From: Roseovarius indicus
GTDB taxonomy: Bacteria; Pseudomonadota; Alphaproteobacteria; Rhodobacterales; Rhodobacteraceae
Direction of reading: 5' to 3'
NCBI RefSeq assembly: GCF_008728195.1
Contig: NZ_CP031598.1
Coordinates: forward strand, 3,658,001 to 3,722,000
Length of the DNA: 64,000 bases
The notes under the pieces were generated by a model. That model was not told the DNA's origin. It did no database searches and saw only the letters and a list, made by a program, of their open reading frames with translations. Below, one piece after another: positions 1 to 9,500 of this stretch. Both the position numbers and the translations under genes were made by a program. Positions within the stretch are counted from its first letter, which is position 1. Each line of letters starts with the position of its first letter.

Positions 1-1470
1 GGGTTCGGCCTCAGCTTCGACCATTTCGGCCGTTCTTCCTCGCCCCAGAACACCGCCCTCACCCAGCATTTCGCGGGCAAGCTCTACGAGGCCGGCCTGA
101 TCGAGGAAGTGACGGAGAAACAGGTCTATTCCAACGCCGACGGCCGCTTCCTCCCCGACCGCTATATCGAGGGGACCTGCCCCAATTGCGGCTACGACAA
201 GGCCCGCGGTGACCAGTGCGAGAACTGCACCAAGCAGCTCGACCCGACCGACCTCATTGACCCGCGCTCGGCCATCTCCGGCTCGACCGATCTCGAGGTG
301 CGCGAAACCAAGCACCTCTACCTCCGCCAAAGCCAGATGCGCGACCGGCTCAATAACTGGATCGACTCGAAAACCGACTGGCCGATCCTGACCACCTCGA
401 TCGCGAAGAAATGGCTCAACGACGGCGACGGCCTGCGCGACCGCGGCATCACCCGCGACCTCGACTGGGGCATCCCCGTCAAGCGCGGCAGCGAGGACTG
501 GCCCGGCATGGAAGGCAAGGTCTTCTACGTCTGGTTCGACGCGCCCATCGAATACATCGCCTGCGCCGGCGAATGGGCCGAAGCCACCGGGCGCACCGAG
601 GCCGACTGGCAACGCTGGTGGCGCACCGACAAGGGCGCCGAAGACGTCCGCTACACCCAGTTCATGGGCAAGGACAACGTGCCCTTCCACACGCTCTCCT
701 TCCCGGCCACCATCCTCGGGTCGGGCGAGCCGTGGAAGCTCGTCGACTACATCAAGTCCTTCAACTACCTCAATTACGACGGCGGCCAGTTCTCCACCTC
801 CCAGGGCCGCGGCGTCTTCATGGACCAGGCGCTCGACATCCTGCCCGCCGACTACTGGCGCTGGTGGTTGCTCAGCCACGCCCCCGAAACCTCCGACGCC
901 GAATTCACCTGGGAGAACTTCCAGGCTTCGGTGAACAAGGACCTCGCCGACGTGCTGGGCAACTTCGTCTCCCGCGTCACCAAGTTCTGCCGCTCCAAGT
1001 TCGGCGAAGAGGTCCCGGCAGGCGGCACGATGGGCGAGCGTGAAACCGCCCTCATCGAGGAACTCACCACCAAGCTCCACGCCTACGAGGGCCACATGGA
1101 CGCCATCGAGGTGCGCAAGGCCGCCGCGGCGCTCCGCTCCATCTGGGTCGCGGGGAACGAGTACCTGCAGGACGCCGCCCCCTGGGCCACCTTCAAGGAA
1201 GACCCCGAGACCGCCGCGATGCAGATCCGCCTCGCCCTCAACCTCATCCGCGTCTACGCGGTCCTCTCGGCGCCCTTCATCCCCGACGCCTCCGCCCGGA
1301 TGCTGTCCTCGATGAACACGCTCGACCCGGACTGGCCGTCAGACCTGCAATCGGCCCTCGCCACCCTGCCCGAGGGCCACGCCTTCACCGTGCCGGACGT
1401 GCTCTTCGCCAAGATCACCGACGATCAACGCGAAGACTGGGCCACCCGCTTCGCCGGCACGCGCAGCTGA
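1..1470 (+). CDS. metG: Methionyl-tRNA synthetase, 5'-truncated by window edge
   Basis: Charges tRNA-Met with methionine in the cytoplasm. The reading frame is open from base 1, so the N-terminus, including the HIGH motif, lies outside the window; 489 codons remain. A zinc-knuckle with spacing C-x2-C-x9-C-x2-C ([17 protein letters not shown]) lies near bases 178-228. The KMSKS-equivalent loop reads QFSTSQGRG (about 787-813), so the usual first Lys is Gln. The anticodon-binding helical domain follows and the gene stops at TGA 1468-1470. The zinc-knuckle plus FSTS loop resemble the MetG1/archaeal-type family more than the short MetG2 type. The family assignment is secure; the Lys-to-Gln change is seen but its effect is unknown. 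Confidence 0.95.
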   Translation, partial: GFGLSFDHFGRSSSPQNTALTQHFAGKLYEAGLIEEVTEKQVYSNADGRFLPDRYIEGTCPNCGYDKARGDQCENCTKQLDPTDLIDPRSAISGSTDLEVRETKHLYLRQSQMRDRLNNWIDSKTDWPILTTSIAKKWLNDGDGLRDRGITRDLDWGIPVKRGSEDWPGMEGKVFYVWFDAPIEYIACAGEWAEATGRTEADWQRWWRTDKGAEDVRYTQFMGKDNVPFHTLSFPATILGSGEPWKLVDYIKSFNYLNYDGGQFSTSQGRGVFMDQALDILPADYWRWWLLSHAPETSDAEFTWENFQASVNKDLADVLGNFVSRVTKFCRSKFGEEVPAGGTMGERETALIEELTTKLHAYEGHMDAIEVRKAAAALRSIWVAGNEYLQDAAPWATFKEDPETAAMQIRLALNLIRVYAVLSAPFIPDASARMLSSMNTLDPDWPSDLQSALATLPEGHAFTVPDVLFAKITDDQREDWATRFAGTRS

Positions 1471-1626
1471 AACGCCGGAACGGGTATTTGAAACCATAGG
1501 GAAGCCGCGACCGCGCCCTGCTTCTTCTTGTTCTCAAGTATCCCGGGGGTCTGGGGGCAGCGCCTCCAGGGCCTGCGTGGCCCGAACGCAAACTCACCGG
1601 CTGCGCCGAACAGGCGCACAATCGGA

Positions 1627-2811
1627 TCACGGCAACAGCCCGACCCCCACCAGCTTCCGCGCCGCGATATCGGCCACCACGGGCACGAAGCCGGGCATCG
1701 GCAGCCCGCCATAGTGGTACACGCCCAGGCCGCCCGACATCACCAGCACCGCCCCGAAGACCATCGGCGGCACCGGCCGGCGCAGCCACCCGGCCTCGGT
1801 GTGAATGGCCAGGAGCATCGTCAGGAACGCCGCGCTGAACATGAACATCGACATCCAGCGGCCCCAGTCCACCGCCACCGCGTAAAGCGGCAGGAACCCG
1901 GCAAACACCACCGCCCCGGCCGCCAGCCAGAGCCGCGTCTTCGGCGCATGCCGATACGCCAGCGCCACCGGCACCAGCAGGGCCCCGAAAACCAAGGCCG
2001 CCGCCGTCTGGCTGTACCTGTCCAGCAGGTTCCGCAACGGCCCCCGCGCCGACCCGGCCGGGTCATCCATCCAGTCGATCGCCCCGCCGCAGATCTCCGG
2101 AGACAGCCCCCGTGCCGTCAGCGCCACGCACATCGCCACCGTGTCCGGCAGGCTCCGGTACTGGATCGCGAAACCGAACCCAAGAACCCCGATCGCCAGG
2201 ATCACCGCCACCATCCGCATCCGCCGCTCCGGCGCCTCCGCGCCGAACCGGATCATCACGCCAACGCACAGCGCCGGCGCGAAGAACGCGTTCGCCTCAT
2301 GCGCCGCCACCGCCACCGCGAAGAGCACCGGCACCAGCCAGGCCGCGACACGCCCGCGCCCCTGCGGCAACAAGGGCAGAAACGCCAGCAGACCCAGCAG
2401 CTCCTTCCGGAACGCCCCCACGGAATCGATCGCCCAGAACGTCACCAGCAAGGGCGACACCAGGATCAGCAAAAGCCGGTCCGGCAGCCGCGCCAGCAAC
2501 GCCCCGTGAAAGATCATCGCGAAGATCGCCACCACCAGCACCGCCTGCACGCCGCCCACCAGCGGCAACAGCCCGATGCCCGTCGCGTCCGAGACGGCGA
2601 GGAACACCTCTCCGGCGACCCCGCGCCGCACCAGCCCGCTTTGAAGATTGACCAGCCAGTCACCCTGCGTGAACGGCCCCCCGCCATTCCCGATCAGCCA
2701 GTTCAGCCTCCACAGCACCACCGCCAGCGCGACGGAGAAGACGAAGCCCAGTATGGCCACGTTCCGCGCCGGCCACGCCGGCGCAGCCACCCCTGGCCGA
2801 CCGACCGTCAT
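1627..2811 (-). CDS. Polytopic inner-membrane protein of unknown function
   Basis: This is a 394-aa protein with about ten hydrophobic segments and short loops, starting with a segment at roughly residues 18-38 (NVAILGFVFSVALAVVLWRL). I do not recognise a named family; the layout resembles membrane proteins of surface polysaccharide assembly or glycosyltransferase-C type enzymes, but no catalytic motif is evident. The start is the ATG at 2809-2811. It stands alone between metG and the protease gene, with 156 bp to the metG stop and 164 bp to the next gene. Membrane location is well supported and function is not. Confidence 0.75.
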   Translation of the reverse strand: MTVGRPGVAAPAWPARNVAILGFVFSVALAVVLWRLNWLIGNGGGPFTQGDWLVNLQSGLVRRGVAGEVFLAVSDATGIGLLPLVGGVQAVLVVAIFAMIFHGALLARLPDRLLLILVSPLLVTFWAIDSVGAFRKELLGLLAFLPLLPQGRGRVAAWLVPVLFAVAVAAHEANAFFAPALCVGVMIRFGAEAPERRMRMVAVILAIGVLGFGFAIQYRSLPDTVAMCVALTARGLSPEICGGAIDWMDDPAGSARGPLRNLLDRYSQTAAALVFGALLVPVALAYRHAPKTRLWLAAGAVVFAGFLPLYAVAVDWGRWMSMFMFSAAFLTMLLAIHTEAGWLRRPVPPMVFGAVLVMSGGLGVYHYGGLPMPGFVPVVADIAARKLVGVGLLP

Positions 2812-2975
2812 CCGGCACGTCGCCGGCTATGCCAACGTCCTGAAAACATCCCTCTCCGCTCCCCAATGCGGACCGGAGCAGCCTAGCACGAAACAAGGTA
2901 AACTCATTCAAACTATCGCATTCCAGAACGGAAACACTGTGTCCGCACCGGGCAAAGGCCGAAGGCCGGGCCCTG

Positions 2976-4091
2976 TCAGCCGCCCTCGCCCAGCGTGACC
3001 TCGATCTCCCGCGTCTCCCCCTCTCGTCGCAGGCTGAGACGGACCGTATCCCCCGGCCGGTGCGCCTCCAGCGCCGCCAGCAGGTCGTCGACCCCGCGCA
3101 CCGTCTCGCCGCCCAGCCCCGTCACGATGTCCCCCGCAACAAGCCGCCCGTCGCCCGACAGCCGCGCCGGTTCCAGCCCCGCCCGCGCCGCGGCCGAGCC
3201 CGGCTCGACCCCGAGGATCAGAACCCCCTCCAGCCCCTCGCGCCGGGCCATCTCGTTCACCCGCGGGTCATAGCGAATGCCGATCGACGGCGGCGCATAG
3301 CGCCCCGTCTCGATCAGCTCCGGCACCACCCGGTTCACCGTGCCCACCGGCACCGAGAACCCGATCCCGGCGCTGGCCCCCGACGGGCTGTAGATCGCCG
3401 TGTTCACCCCGATCAACCGCCCGGCACTGTCCAGCAAGGGCCCGCCCGAATTGCCGGGGTTGATCGCCGCATCGCTCTGGATAAGCCCGGTGATCGGCCG
3501 GCCCGCGGGCGACGGCAACTCCCGGTCGAGCGCCGAGACGATCCCCCGCGTCAGCGTCCAGTCCAGCCCGAACGGGTTGCCGATCGCCAGCACGGTCTGA
3601 CCCACTTGCAAGTCATCGCTGCTGCCCACCGTCACCGGCTCCGGCAGGTCGCGCGCATCGATCCGCAGCACGGCCAGGTCATGCGACGGGTCCCGCCCCA
3701 CCAGCTCGGCCGGAAAGCTCCGCCCGTCGGCCAGCCTTACCGTCGCGGCCGACGCGCCCTCGATCACATGCGTGTTGGTCACGACATGCCCCCGGTTGTC
3801 CCACAGAAACCCCGACCCCGTGCCGCGCGGCTGTTCATACACGTTGCGCGACCACGGGTCCCTGACCCGCTCGGCGGTGGAAATGAAAACGACGCTGTCG
3901 CGCGCCGACTGGAACAGCTCGATCGTCGCCTGCTCCTCTCCGGCCAGGTCGCCCCGCGCCGTCACCACCCGCGGCGCGGCCTCGGGCTCCAGGTAGGCCA
4001 TCCGCAGCGCCGGCATCACCTGGTAGGTCGCCACCACCAGCATGGCCGCGAGCGTGATCATCAGAAGACGAACGGTGAATCGATAGGTCAT
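2976..4091 (-). CDS. HtrA/DegS-type serine protease with one PDZ domain
   Basis: A periplasm-facing, membrane-anchored quality-control protease. A single N-terminal hydrophobic anchor (about residues 9-26) is followed by a trypsin-like domain with the catalytic triad His108 (TNTHVIEG), Asp138 (PSHDLAVL) and Ser215 (INPGNSGGP). A single C-terminal PDZ domain covers about 270-365 (GVEPGSAAARAGLEPARL). One PDZ plus an anchor matches DegS/HhoA-type members rather than two-PDZ DegP. The ATG at 4091 has a GGGGAG 11 bases upstream; a GTG at 4103 is in frame but sits on that sequence. It is divergent from the secreted PRC-like gene, sharing a 350-bp upstream region. Confidence 0.93.
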   Translation of the reverse strand: MTYRFTVRLLMITLAAMLVVATYQVMPALRMAYLEPEAAPRVVTARGDLAGEEQATIELFQSARDSVVFISTAERVRDPWSRNVYEQPRGTGSGFLWDNRGHVVTNTHVIEGASAATVRLADGRSFPAELVGRDPSHDLAVLRIDARDLPEPVTVGSSDDLQVGQTVLAIGNPFGLDWTLTRGIVSALDRELPSPAGRPITGLIQSDAAINPGNSGGPLLDSAGRLIGVNTAIYSPSGASAGIGFSVPVGTVNRVVPELIETGRYAPPSIGIRYDPRVNEMARREGLEGVLILGVEPGSAAARAGLEPARLSGDGRLVAGDIVTGLGGETVRGVDDLLAALEAHRPGDTVRLSLRREGETREIEVTLGEGG

Positions 4092-4103
4092 GGAAACGCG
4101 CAC

Positions 4104-4444
4104 TCCCCCAATAAAACCATGAAGGACAGGTGGCGGCAGGCCGCGGCGGTTTCAAGCCGACGGGCCCGTCTCTCCCGTACCTTTCGGTGACGCCTTGCAA
4201 CGCCCCCGCCGCGCCACGGCCCGGCGCAAAACGGAAACATACGTATGAACGCCGAAAAGGTTTCACGCCCGGCACGGCCTGCGCAGCATCCCGCCGCGAC
4301 CCGGGGCGCAAATTGGCTGAATTCAGCCAGCGCCACCCGCCGGTAACCGCGGATCGTTGAAACCGCCCGGTTGCGCACATTTCTTTGTCCAACCCGGCCG
4401 ACCCCCGTGTCCCGGGCCATCGAAATGAACCAAAGGTGAGCTCA
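4104..4444. other. Divergent intergenic region with 16-bp perfect palindrome
   Basis: No gene is seen in these 341 bases. They separate the minus-strand protease gene from the plus-strand repeat protein gene and must carry both promoters. A perfect 16-bp palindrome, TGGCTGAATTCAGCCA, lies at 4314-4329 and is a candidate operator. I cannot assign a regulator or confident -35/-10 boxes. Confidence 0.5.
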
Positions 4445-5110
4445 ATGAAACTCAGATCACTCGCACTCACGACCGCACTGGCCTCAACCCTGGCGCTGCC
4501 CCTTCAGGCCCAAGGGCTCGGCGGTGTCGGCGCTGACGCAGGCGTTGGCGCAGATGCCGGTGTCGGCGCAGATGCAGGCGTGGGCGGTGTCGGCGCAGAC
4601 GTGGGCGTGGGCGCAGATGCCGGCGCAAGCGTCGGCACCGACGGCGCCAGCGTGGGCACCGATGCAGACGCCAGCGCCAGCGCAGGCGTCAGCGGCAGCT
4701 CGACCACGGGTGACGACAGCGACACCGCAGACACCGACACCGCGGACAGCAGCACCGGCGAAGACGAAAGCAGCGCCGGCGCATCGGCGGCCGCGTCTGT
4801 CGGCACGGGCACGCAAGGCTCGGGCGAGCTGAACGCCGCCGTCGCGGCCGGTGCCGACGTGCTCTCCGCCGACGGCCAGGTCATCGGTCAGGTCAGCGGC
4901 CTGCGCACCGACGAGAAGGATGGCAGCACCCAGGCCGTCATCGACCTCGCGGCCGATCTGCAAGGCCCGCACAGCCAGGTTGCGGTCGAGGCGCAGAACC
5001 TCTCGCAACAGGCCGGCGGCCAGCTCAGCTACGGCATGACCAAGGCCGACCTGCAGGGCCACCTGACGGCCAGCGCCGCCGGCACGGCCCGGTCCGGCAT
5101 GTCCGACTAA
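4445..5110 (+). CDS. Secreted low-complexity protein with GVGADAG repeats and PRC-barrel-like C-terminus
   Basis: This is a 221-aa protein with a clear signal peptide (MKLRSLALTTALASTLALPL, cleavage likely after QAQ). Residues about 26-60 are a glycine-alanine-aspartate repeat built from GVGADAG units. A Ser/Thr/Asp-rich acidic linker follows to about residue 115. The C-terminal 75 residues (VLSADGQVIGQVSGLRTDEK and onward) have the strand pattern of a PRC-barrel. The ATG at 4445 follows AAGGTGAG; an upstream in-frame codon at 4385 would add residues before the signal peptide and is rejected. Probably periplasmic or exported; the biological role is unknown. Confidence 0.8.
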   Translation: MKLRSLALTTALASTLALPLQAQGLGGVGADAGVGADAGVGADAGVGGVGADVGVGADAGASVGTDGASVGTDADASASAGVSGSSTTGDDSDTADTDTADSSTGEDESSAGASAAASVGTGTQGSGELNAAVAAGADVLSADGQVIGQVSGLRTDEKDGSTQAVIDLAADLQGPHSQVAVEAQNLSQQAGGQLSYGMTKADLQGHLTASAAGTARSGMSD

Positions 5111-5124
5111 AGGGGTCTTCCCCG

Positions 5125-5152
5125 CCGGGCCGCCCGTCCCTCCGCGGCCCGG
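5125..5152 (+). terminator. Stem-loop after the repeat protein gene
   Basis: A 9-bp perfect stem, CCGGGCCGC and GCGGCCCGG, with a 10-base loop lies 14 bases after the stop. It is followed by TTCCCCC rather than a clean T tract, so this is a possible rather than a textbook intrinsic terminator. Confidence 0.5.
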
Positions 5153-5243
5153 TTCCCCCGGCCTCGCGCCCCAGCATTCCACCACGGGCGCGGGGCCGGT
5201 GACGTTGCCCCGGCGGGGCGCATGACTTCCAATCATCAAAAGC

Positions 5244-5329
5244 TGGTACCCGCGGCCGGATTCGAACCGGCACGGCCTTTCGGCCTAGGGATTTTAAGTC
5301 CCCTGTGTCTACCATTCCACCACGCGGGC
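5244..5329 (-). tRNA. tRNA-Leu (anticodon TAA)
   Basis: The 86-base gene folds as a long-variable-arm class II tRNA with encoded CCA (plus-strand TGG at 5244-5246). The acceptor stem pairs GCCCGCG with CGCGGGT, opening with a G-U pair. The T arm carries GGTTCGAATCC, and the anticodon loop is CTTAAAA with TAA at 5294-5296 in plus-strand coordinates. It stands between the repeat protein gene and a TPR gene. Confidence 0.95.
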
Positions 5330-5384
5330 CAGGTGGCGGGACAATATCCGCTCAGGCCGTCGTGTAAACGGGGGACATGGGACG

Positions 5385-5939
5385 TTAAAGCTCTTCTTCC
5401 TCGTACTCCAGCACCGGCAGCAACGCCCGCTCGCTCAGCCAAGGGTTCAGCTCCAGCGCCTCCCGCAGGATCAGCGCCGCCTCGGCCTTCCGCTCGAGTG
5501 CCGTCAGCGTCAGCGCCTGACCCGTCATCGCCGCGATATGGCGCGGCGAAAGCTCCACCGCCCGCTCCAGGTCGGGCAAGGCGTCCTCATAGTCCTGCCG
5601 GATGAAATTGACGAAAGCCCGCTGGTTATACCCCTCGGCATAATTCGGGCAGTAGGCGATCAGCGCATCGAACGCATCCACCGCGCCCGCGTAATCATAG
5701 GCCGAGCGCCGGGTCATCCCCTCGTCCAGCAACTCCTGCGCCCGCTTGTCCGGCGCATCCGCCCAGATTTCCCACATCTCGTTCGAAATGATCTTGGCCG
5801 AGCGTTCATCCGGCGCCGCCTGGACCTTTTCGATCAGTCCGGTCAGCGCATCGGCATGATCCGGCGGCGGCGGGCACTCGGCCCGGGCCGGAAAGGCGGC
5901 CAGGGCCCCGAGCATGGCGGCGGCGGCAAGCTGTCTCAT
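5385..5939 (-). CDS. Periplasmic TPR-repeat protein
   Basis: This 184-aa protein has a signal peptide ([20 protein letters not shown]) followed by an alpha-helical mature part. TPR units are visible around [40 protein letters not shown] and [20 protein letters not shown]. The ATG at 5939 is preferred because it begins the signal peptide; a start ten codons earlier would put charged residues in front of it. It probably serves as a protein-interaction scaffold in the periplasm. The partner is unknown, and the next gene on this strand, putR, starts a different pathway. Confidence 0.85.
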   Translation of the reverse strand: MRQLAAAAMLGALAAFPARAECPPPPDHADALTGLIEKVQAAPDERSAKIISNEMWEIWADAPDKRAQELLDEGMTRRSAYDYAGAVDAFDALIAYCPNYAEGYNQRAFVNFIRQDYEDALPDLERAVELSPRHIAAMTGQALTLTALERKAEAALILREALELNPWLSERALLPVLEYEEEEL

Positions 5940-5970
5940 GAGGTCTATTATGGCCCGCCGGCCGCGCAAA

Positions 5971-6447
5971 TCAAATCACGGTTGGCAGCGTGCTTTCCTT
6001 CACGGCCTCCATCGCCACGTAGGTCGAGGTGTTCGCCACATGCGGCAGGGTCGAGACATGCTCCGCCAGGATGCGCCGGTAATCGGCCATGTTCTGCGTC
6101 CGGATCTTCAGAAGATAGTCGAAATTCCCCGCGATCATATGCGCCTGCTCGATCTCCGGCACTTTCAGAACGGCCGCGTTGAACTCCGCCAGCGCCCGCT
6201 CCCGCGTGTCGTGCAGGCGCACCTCCACGAAACTCACGTGGTCATGCCCCAGCCGGATCGGATCGACCAGCGCCCGGTAGCCGGTGATCACCCCCGCCCC
6301 TTCCAGCCGCCTCAGCCGCGCCTGCGTCGGCGATTTCGACAACCCGATCTCGCGCGCGAGATCGGTGATGGAAATCCGCCCGTCCCCGGCCAGCACCCGC
6401 AGAATCGCCCGGTCGAACCGATCAAGCTGCGCGTATTCATCTTGCAT
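5971..6447 (-). CDS. putR: Lrp/AsnC-family regulator, probable PutR
   Basis: This is a 158-aa regulator with an N-terminal winged helix-turn-helix (about residues 8-55, ISITDLAREIGLSKSPTQAR). A C-terminal RAM/AsnC ligand-sensing domain follows (GHDHVSFVEVRLHDTRERAL to NTSTYVAMEAVKE). It is transcribed away from putA across 114 bp. In Agrobacterium and Rhodobacter the same arrangement holds PutR, which activates putA in response to proline; that role is inferred here from context. The ATG at 6447 is chosen because upstream codons are not conserved-looking and cover the promoter region. Confidence 0.92.
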   Translation of the reverse strand: MQDEYAQLDRFDRAILRVLAGDGRISITDLAREIGLSKSPTQARLRRLEGAGVITGYRALVDPIRLGHDHVSFVEVRLHDTRERALAEFNAAVLKVPEIEQAHMIAGNFDYLLKIRTQNMADYRRILAEHVSTLPHVANTSTYVAMEAVKESTLPTVI

Positions 6448-6561
6448 GGTATTCCCCGATTTTTCCGCCCGGATCGCCTGCACTTTTGCGATATTCGGGA
6501 AAAATGTTAAATCAGGCAATGGTAAAATAGGACAAATCACTTCTGCGATCAGGAGACTGCC
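6448..6561. promoter_or_regulatory. putR-putA divergent promoter region
   Basis: The only gene-free space between the divergent putR and putA genes, notably AT-richer than its surroundings. Two facing elements, TTCCCCGATTTTTCC (6452-6466) and ATTCGGGAAAAATG (6492-6505), form an imperfect inverted repeat of the size expected for an Lrp-family dimer pair. A strong ribosome site, AGGAG at 6551-6555, precedes the TTG start of putA. PutR binding here is inferred. Confidence 0.55.
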
Positions 6562-9500
6562 TTGCCCTATGACAGCGACACCCGCCGTACCATCGACCTC
6601 GCCACCTACGCCGACGAGGCCGAAACGCTCGACCGCCTGACCACCATCGCCGCGCTCTCCGAGGACGACCGCACCCGCATCTGCGACCGCGGCGCCGCCC
6701 TCGTCCGCGACATCCGCAACCAGTCGAACCCGGGCCTGATGGAAGTGTTCCTCGCCGAATACGGCCTGTCAACGGAGGAAGGCATCGCGCTCATGTGCCT
6801 CGCCGAGGCCCTCCTCCGCGTCCCCGACGCCGAAACCATCGACGCGCTCATCGAGGACAAGATCGCGCCCTCCGACTGGGGCCGCCACATGGGCCACTCC
6901 ACCTCGCCCCTCGTCAACGCCTCCACCTGGGCGCTGATGCTCACCGGCAAGGTGCTCAAGGACGAAGACCCCGGCCCCGTCAAAGCCCTCCGCGGCGCCA
7001 TCCGCCGCCTGGGCGAGCCTGTCATCCGCACCGCAGTAGGCCGCGCCATGAAGGAAATGGGCCGCCAGTTCGTGCTGGGCGAGACCATCGACAGCGCCAT
7101 GCACCGCGCCGCCAACATGGAGAAGAAGGGCTACACCTACTCCTACGACATGCTGGGCGAGGCCGCGCGCACCGATGACGACGCGATCCGCTACCACCTC
7201 TCCTATTCCCGCGCCATCACCGCCATCTCCGCCGCCTGCACCAACCGCGACATCCGCGACAACCCCGGCATCTCGGTCAAGCTCTCCGCCCTTCACCCCC
7301 GCTACGAGGTGGCGCAGGAAGACCTCGTCATGAACGTCCTCATGCCCCGACTGCGCTCCCTCGCGCTCTTGGCGAAATCCGCCCGCATGGGCCTCAACAT
7401 CGACGCCGAGGAGGCCGACCGCCTCTCCCTCTCCCTCGAGGTGATCGAGGCCACCCTCTCCGAGCCCTCCCTCGCCGGCTGGGACGGCTTCGGCGTCGTC
7501 GTGCAGGCCTATGGCCAGCGCGCCGCCCCCGTGCTCGACCACCTCTACGACATGGCCCAGCGCCTCGACCGCAAGATCATGGTCCGCCTGGTGAAAGGCG
7601 CCTACTGGGACACCGAGATCAAGCGCGCGCAGGTCGAAGGCGTCGACGGCTTCCCCGTCTTCACCTCCAAGGCCGCGACCGACATTTCCTACATCGCCAA
7701 CGCCCGCAAGCTCCTGTCGATGACCGACCGGATCTACCCCCAGTTCGCCACCCACAACGCCCACACCGCCGCCGCCGTGCTCGACATGGGCAAGGATCAG
7801 AAGGACGAGTTCGAATTCCAGCGCCTGCATGGCATGGGCGAGTCGCTCCACACCCTCATCATGAAATCCGAAAACACCCGCTGCCGCATCTACGCCCCCG
7901 TCGGCGCGCATCGCGACCTGCTGGCCTATCTCGTCCGCCGCCTTCTGGAAAACGGCGCCAACTCCTCCTTCGTGAACCAGATCGTCGACGAGGATGTCCC
8001 GCCAGAAGAAGTCGCCCGCGATCCCTTCAACGCGGTCAGCGACATGAAAGCCCGCCTCCCCCGCGGCCCGGAACTCTTCCTCCCCGAACGCCCCAACTCC
8101 CGCGGCTTCGACCTCACCCACCAGCCCACGCTCGACCTCATCGCCTCCGAGCGCGGCCCCTTCGCCACCGCCAAGTGGGAAGCAGCCCCGATCCTCGCCG
8201 CCAAAGCGGCGCCGAACGAGGCCCAGCAGGTCACCAACCCCGCCGACCCCGCCGACAGCCCCGGCACCGTCGCCACGGCCAGCGAAGCGGATATCGAAAC
8301 CGCCCTCGCCAACGCCAGGCCGTGGGATGCGAGCCCCGAGGAACGCGCAGCCGTCCTCAACCGCGCCGCCGACCTCTACGAAAAGAACTTCGGCGAGATC
8401 TTCGCCATCATCGCCCGCGAGGCCGGGAAATCCCTGCCTGACGCCGTGGCCGAACTGCGCGAGGCGGTCGATTTCCTCCGCTACTACGCCGCCAACGCCC
8501 CCGACGCCCCACCCGTCGGCACCTTCACCTGCATTTCGCCCTGGAACTTCCCGCTCGCCATCTTCACCGGCCAGATCAGCGCGGCGCTCGCCGCCGGCAA
8601 CGCGGTCCTCTCCAAACCGGCGGAACAGACCCCGCTCATCTCCCACCTGGCCATCAAGCTCCTGCACGAGGCGGGCGTGCCGAAAACCGCCCTGCAACTC
8701 CTCCCCGGCGCAGGCGAGGTCGGCGCGGCCCTCACCTCCGACCCGCGCGTCGATGGCGTGGCCTTCACCGGCTCGACCGACACGGCGATGAAGATCCGCA
8801 AAGCCATGGCCGAAAACCTCGCCCCCGGCGCGCCGCTCATCGCCGAGACAGGCGGGCTCAACGCCATGATCGTCGACTCCACCGCGCTCCCCGAACAGGC
8901 CGTGCAGGCGATCATCGAATCCGCCTTCCAATCCGCCGGCCAGCGCTGCTCGGCCCTCCGCTGCCTCTACGTGCAGGAAGACATCGTCGAGGGCTTCACC
9001 GAAATGCTGACCGGCGCGATGGACGCGATGGTCATGGGCAACCCCTGGCACCTCTCTACCGACGTCGGCCCCGTGATCGACGAAGAGGCCCGCTCCGGCA
9101 TCGCCGCCCACATCCAGGCCGCCCGCGCCGAGGGCCGCCTGATGCACGAGCTCAACACGCCGAACGCCGGCAGCTTCATCGCCCCCACCCTGATCCGCGT
9201 AAACGGCATCGGCGATCTGGAACGCGAAATCTTCGGCCCCGTCCTGCACCTCGCCACCTTCAAGGCCGACAAGCTCGACCGGGTGATCGACGACATCAAC
9301 GCCACCGGCTACGGCCTCACCTTCGGCCTGCAAACCCGCATCGACGACCGCGTGCAGCACGTCACCGACCGGATCGAGGCCGGCAACATGTACGTGAACC
9401 GCAACCAGATCGGCGCCATCGTCGGCTCCCAACCCTTTGGCGGCGAAGGCCTTTCCGGCACCGGGCCGAAGGCCGGCGGGCCCCACTACCTGCCCCGCTA

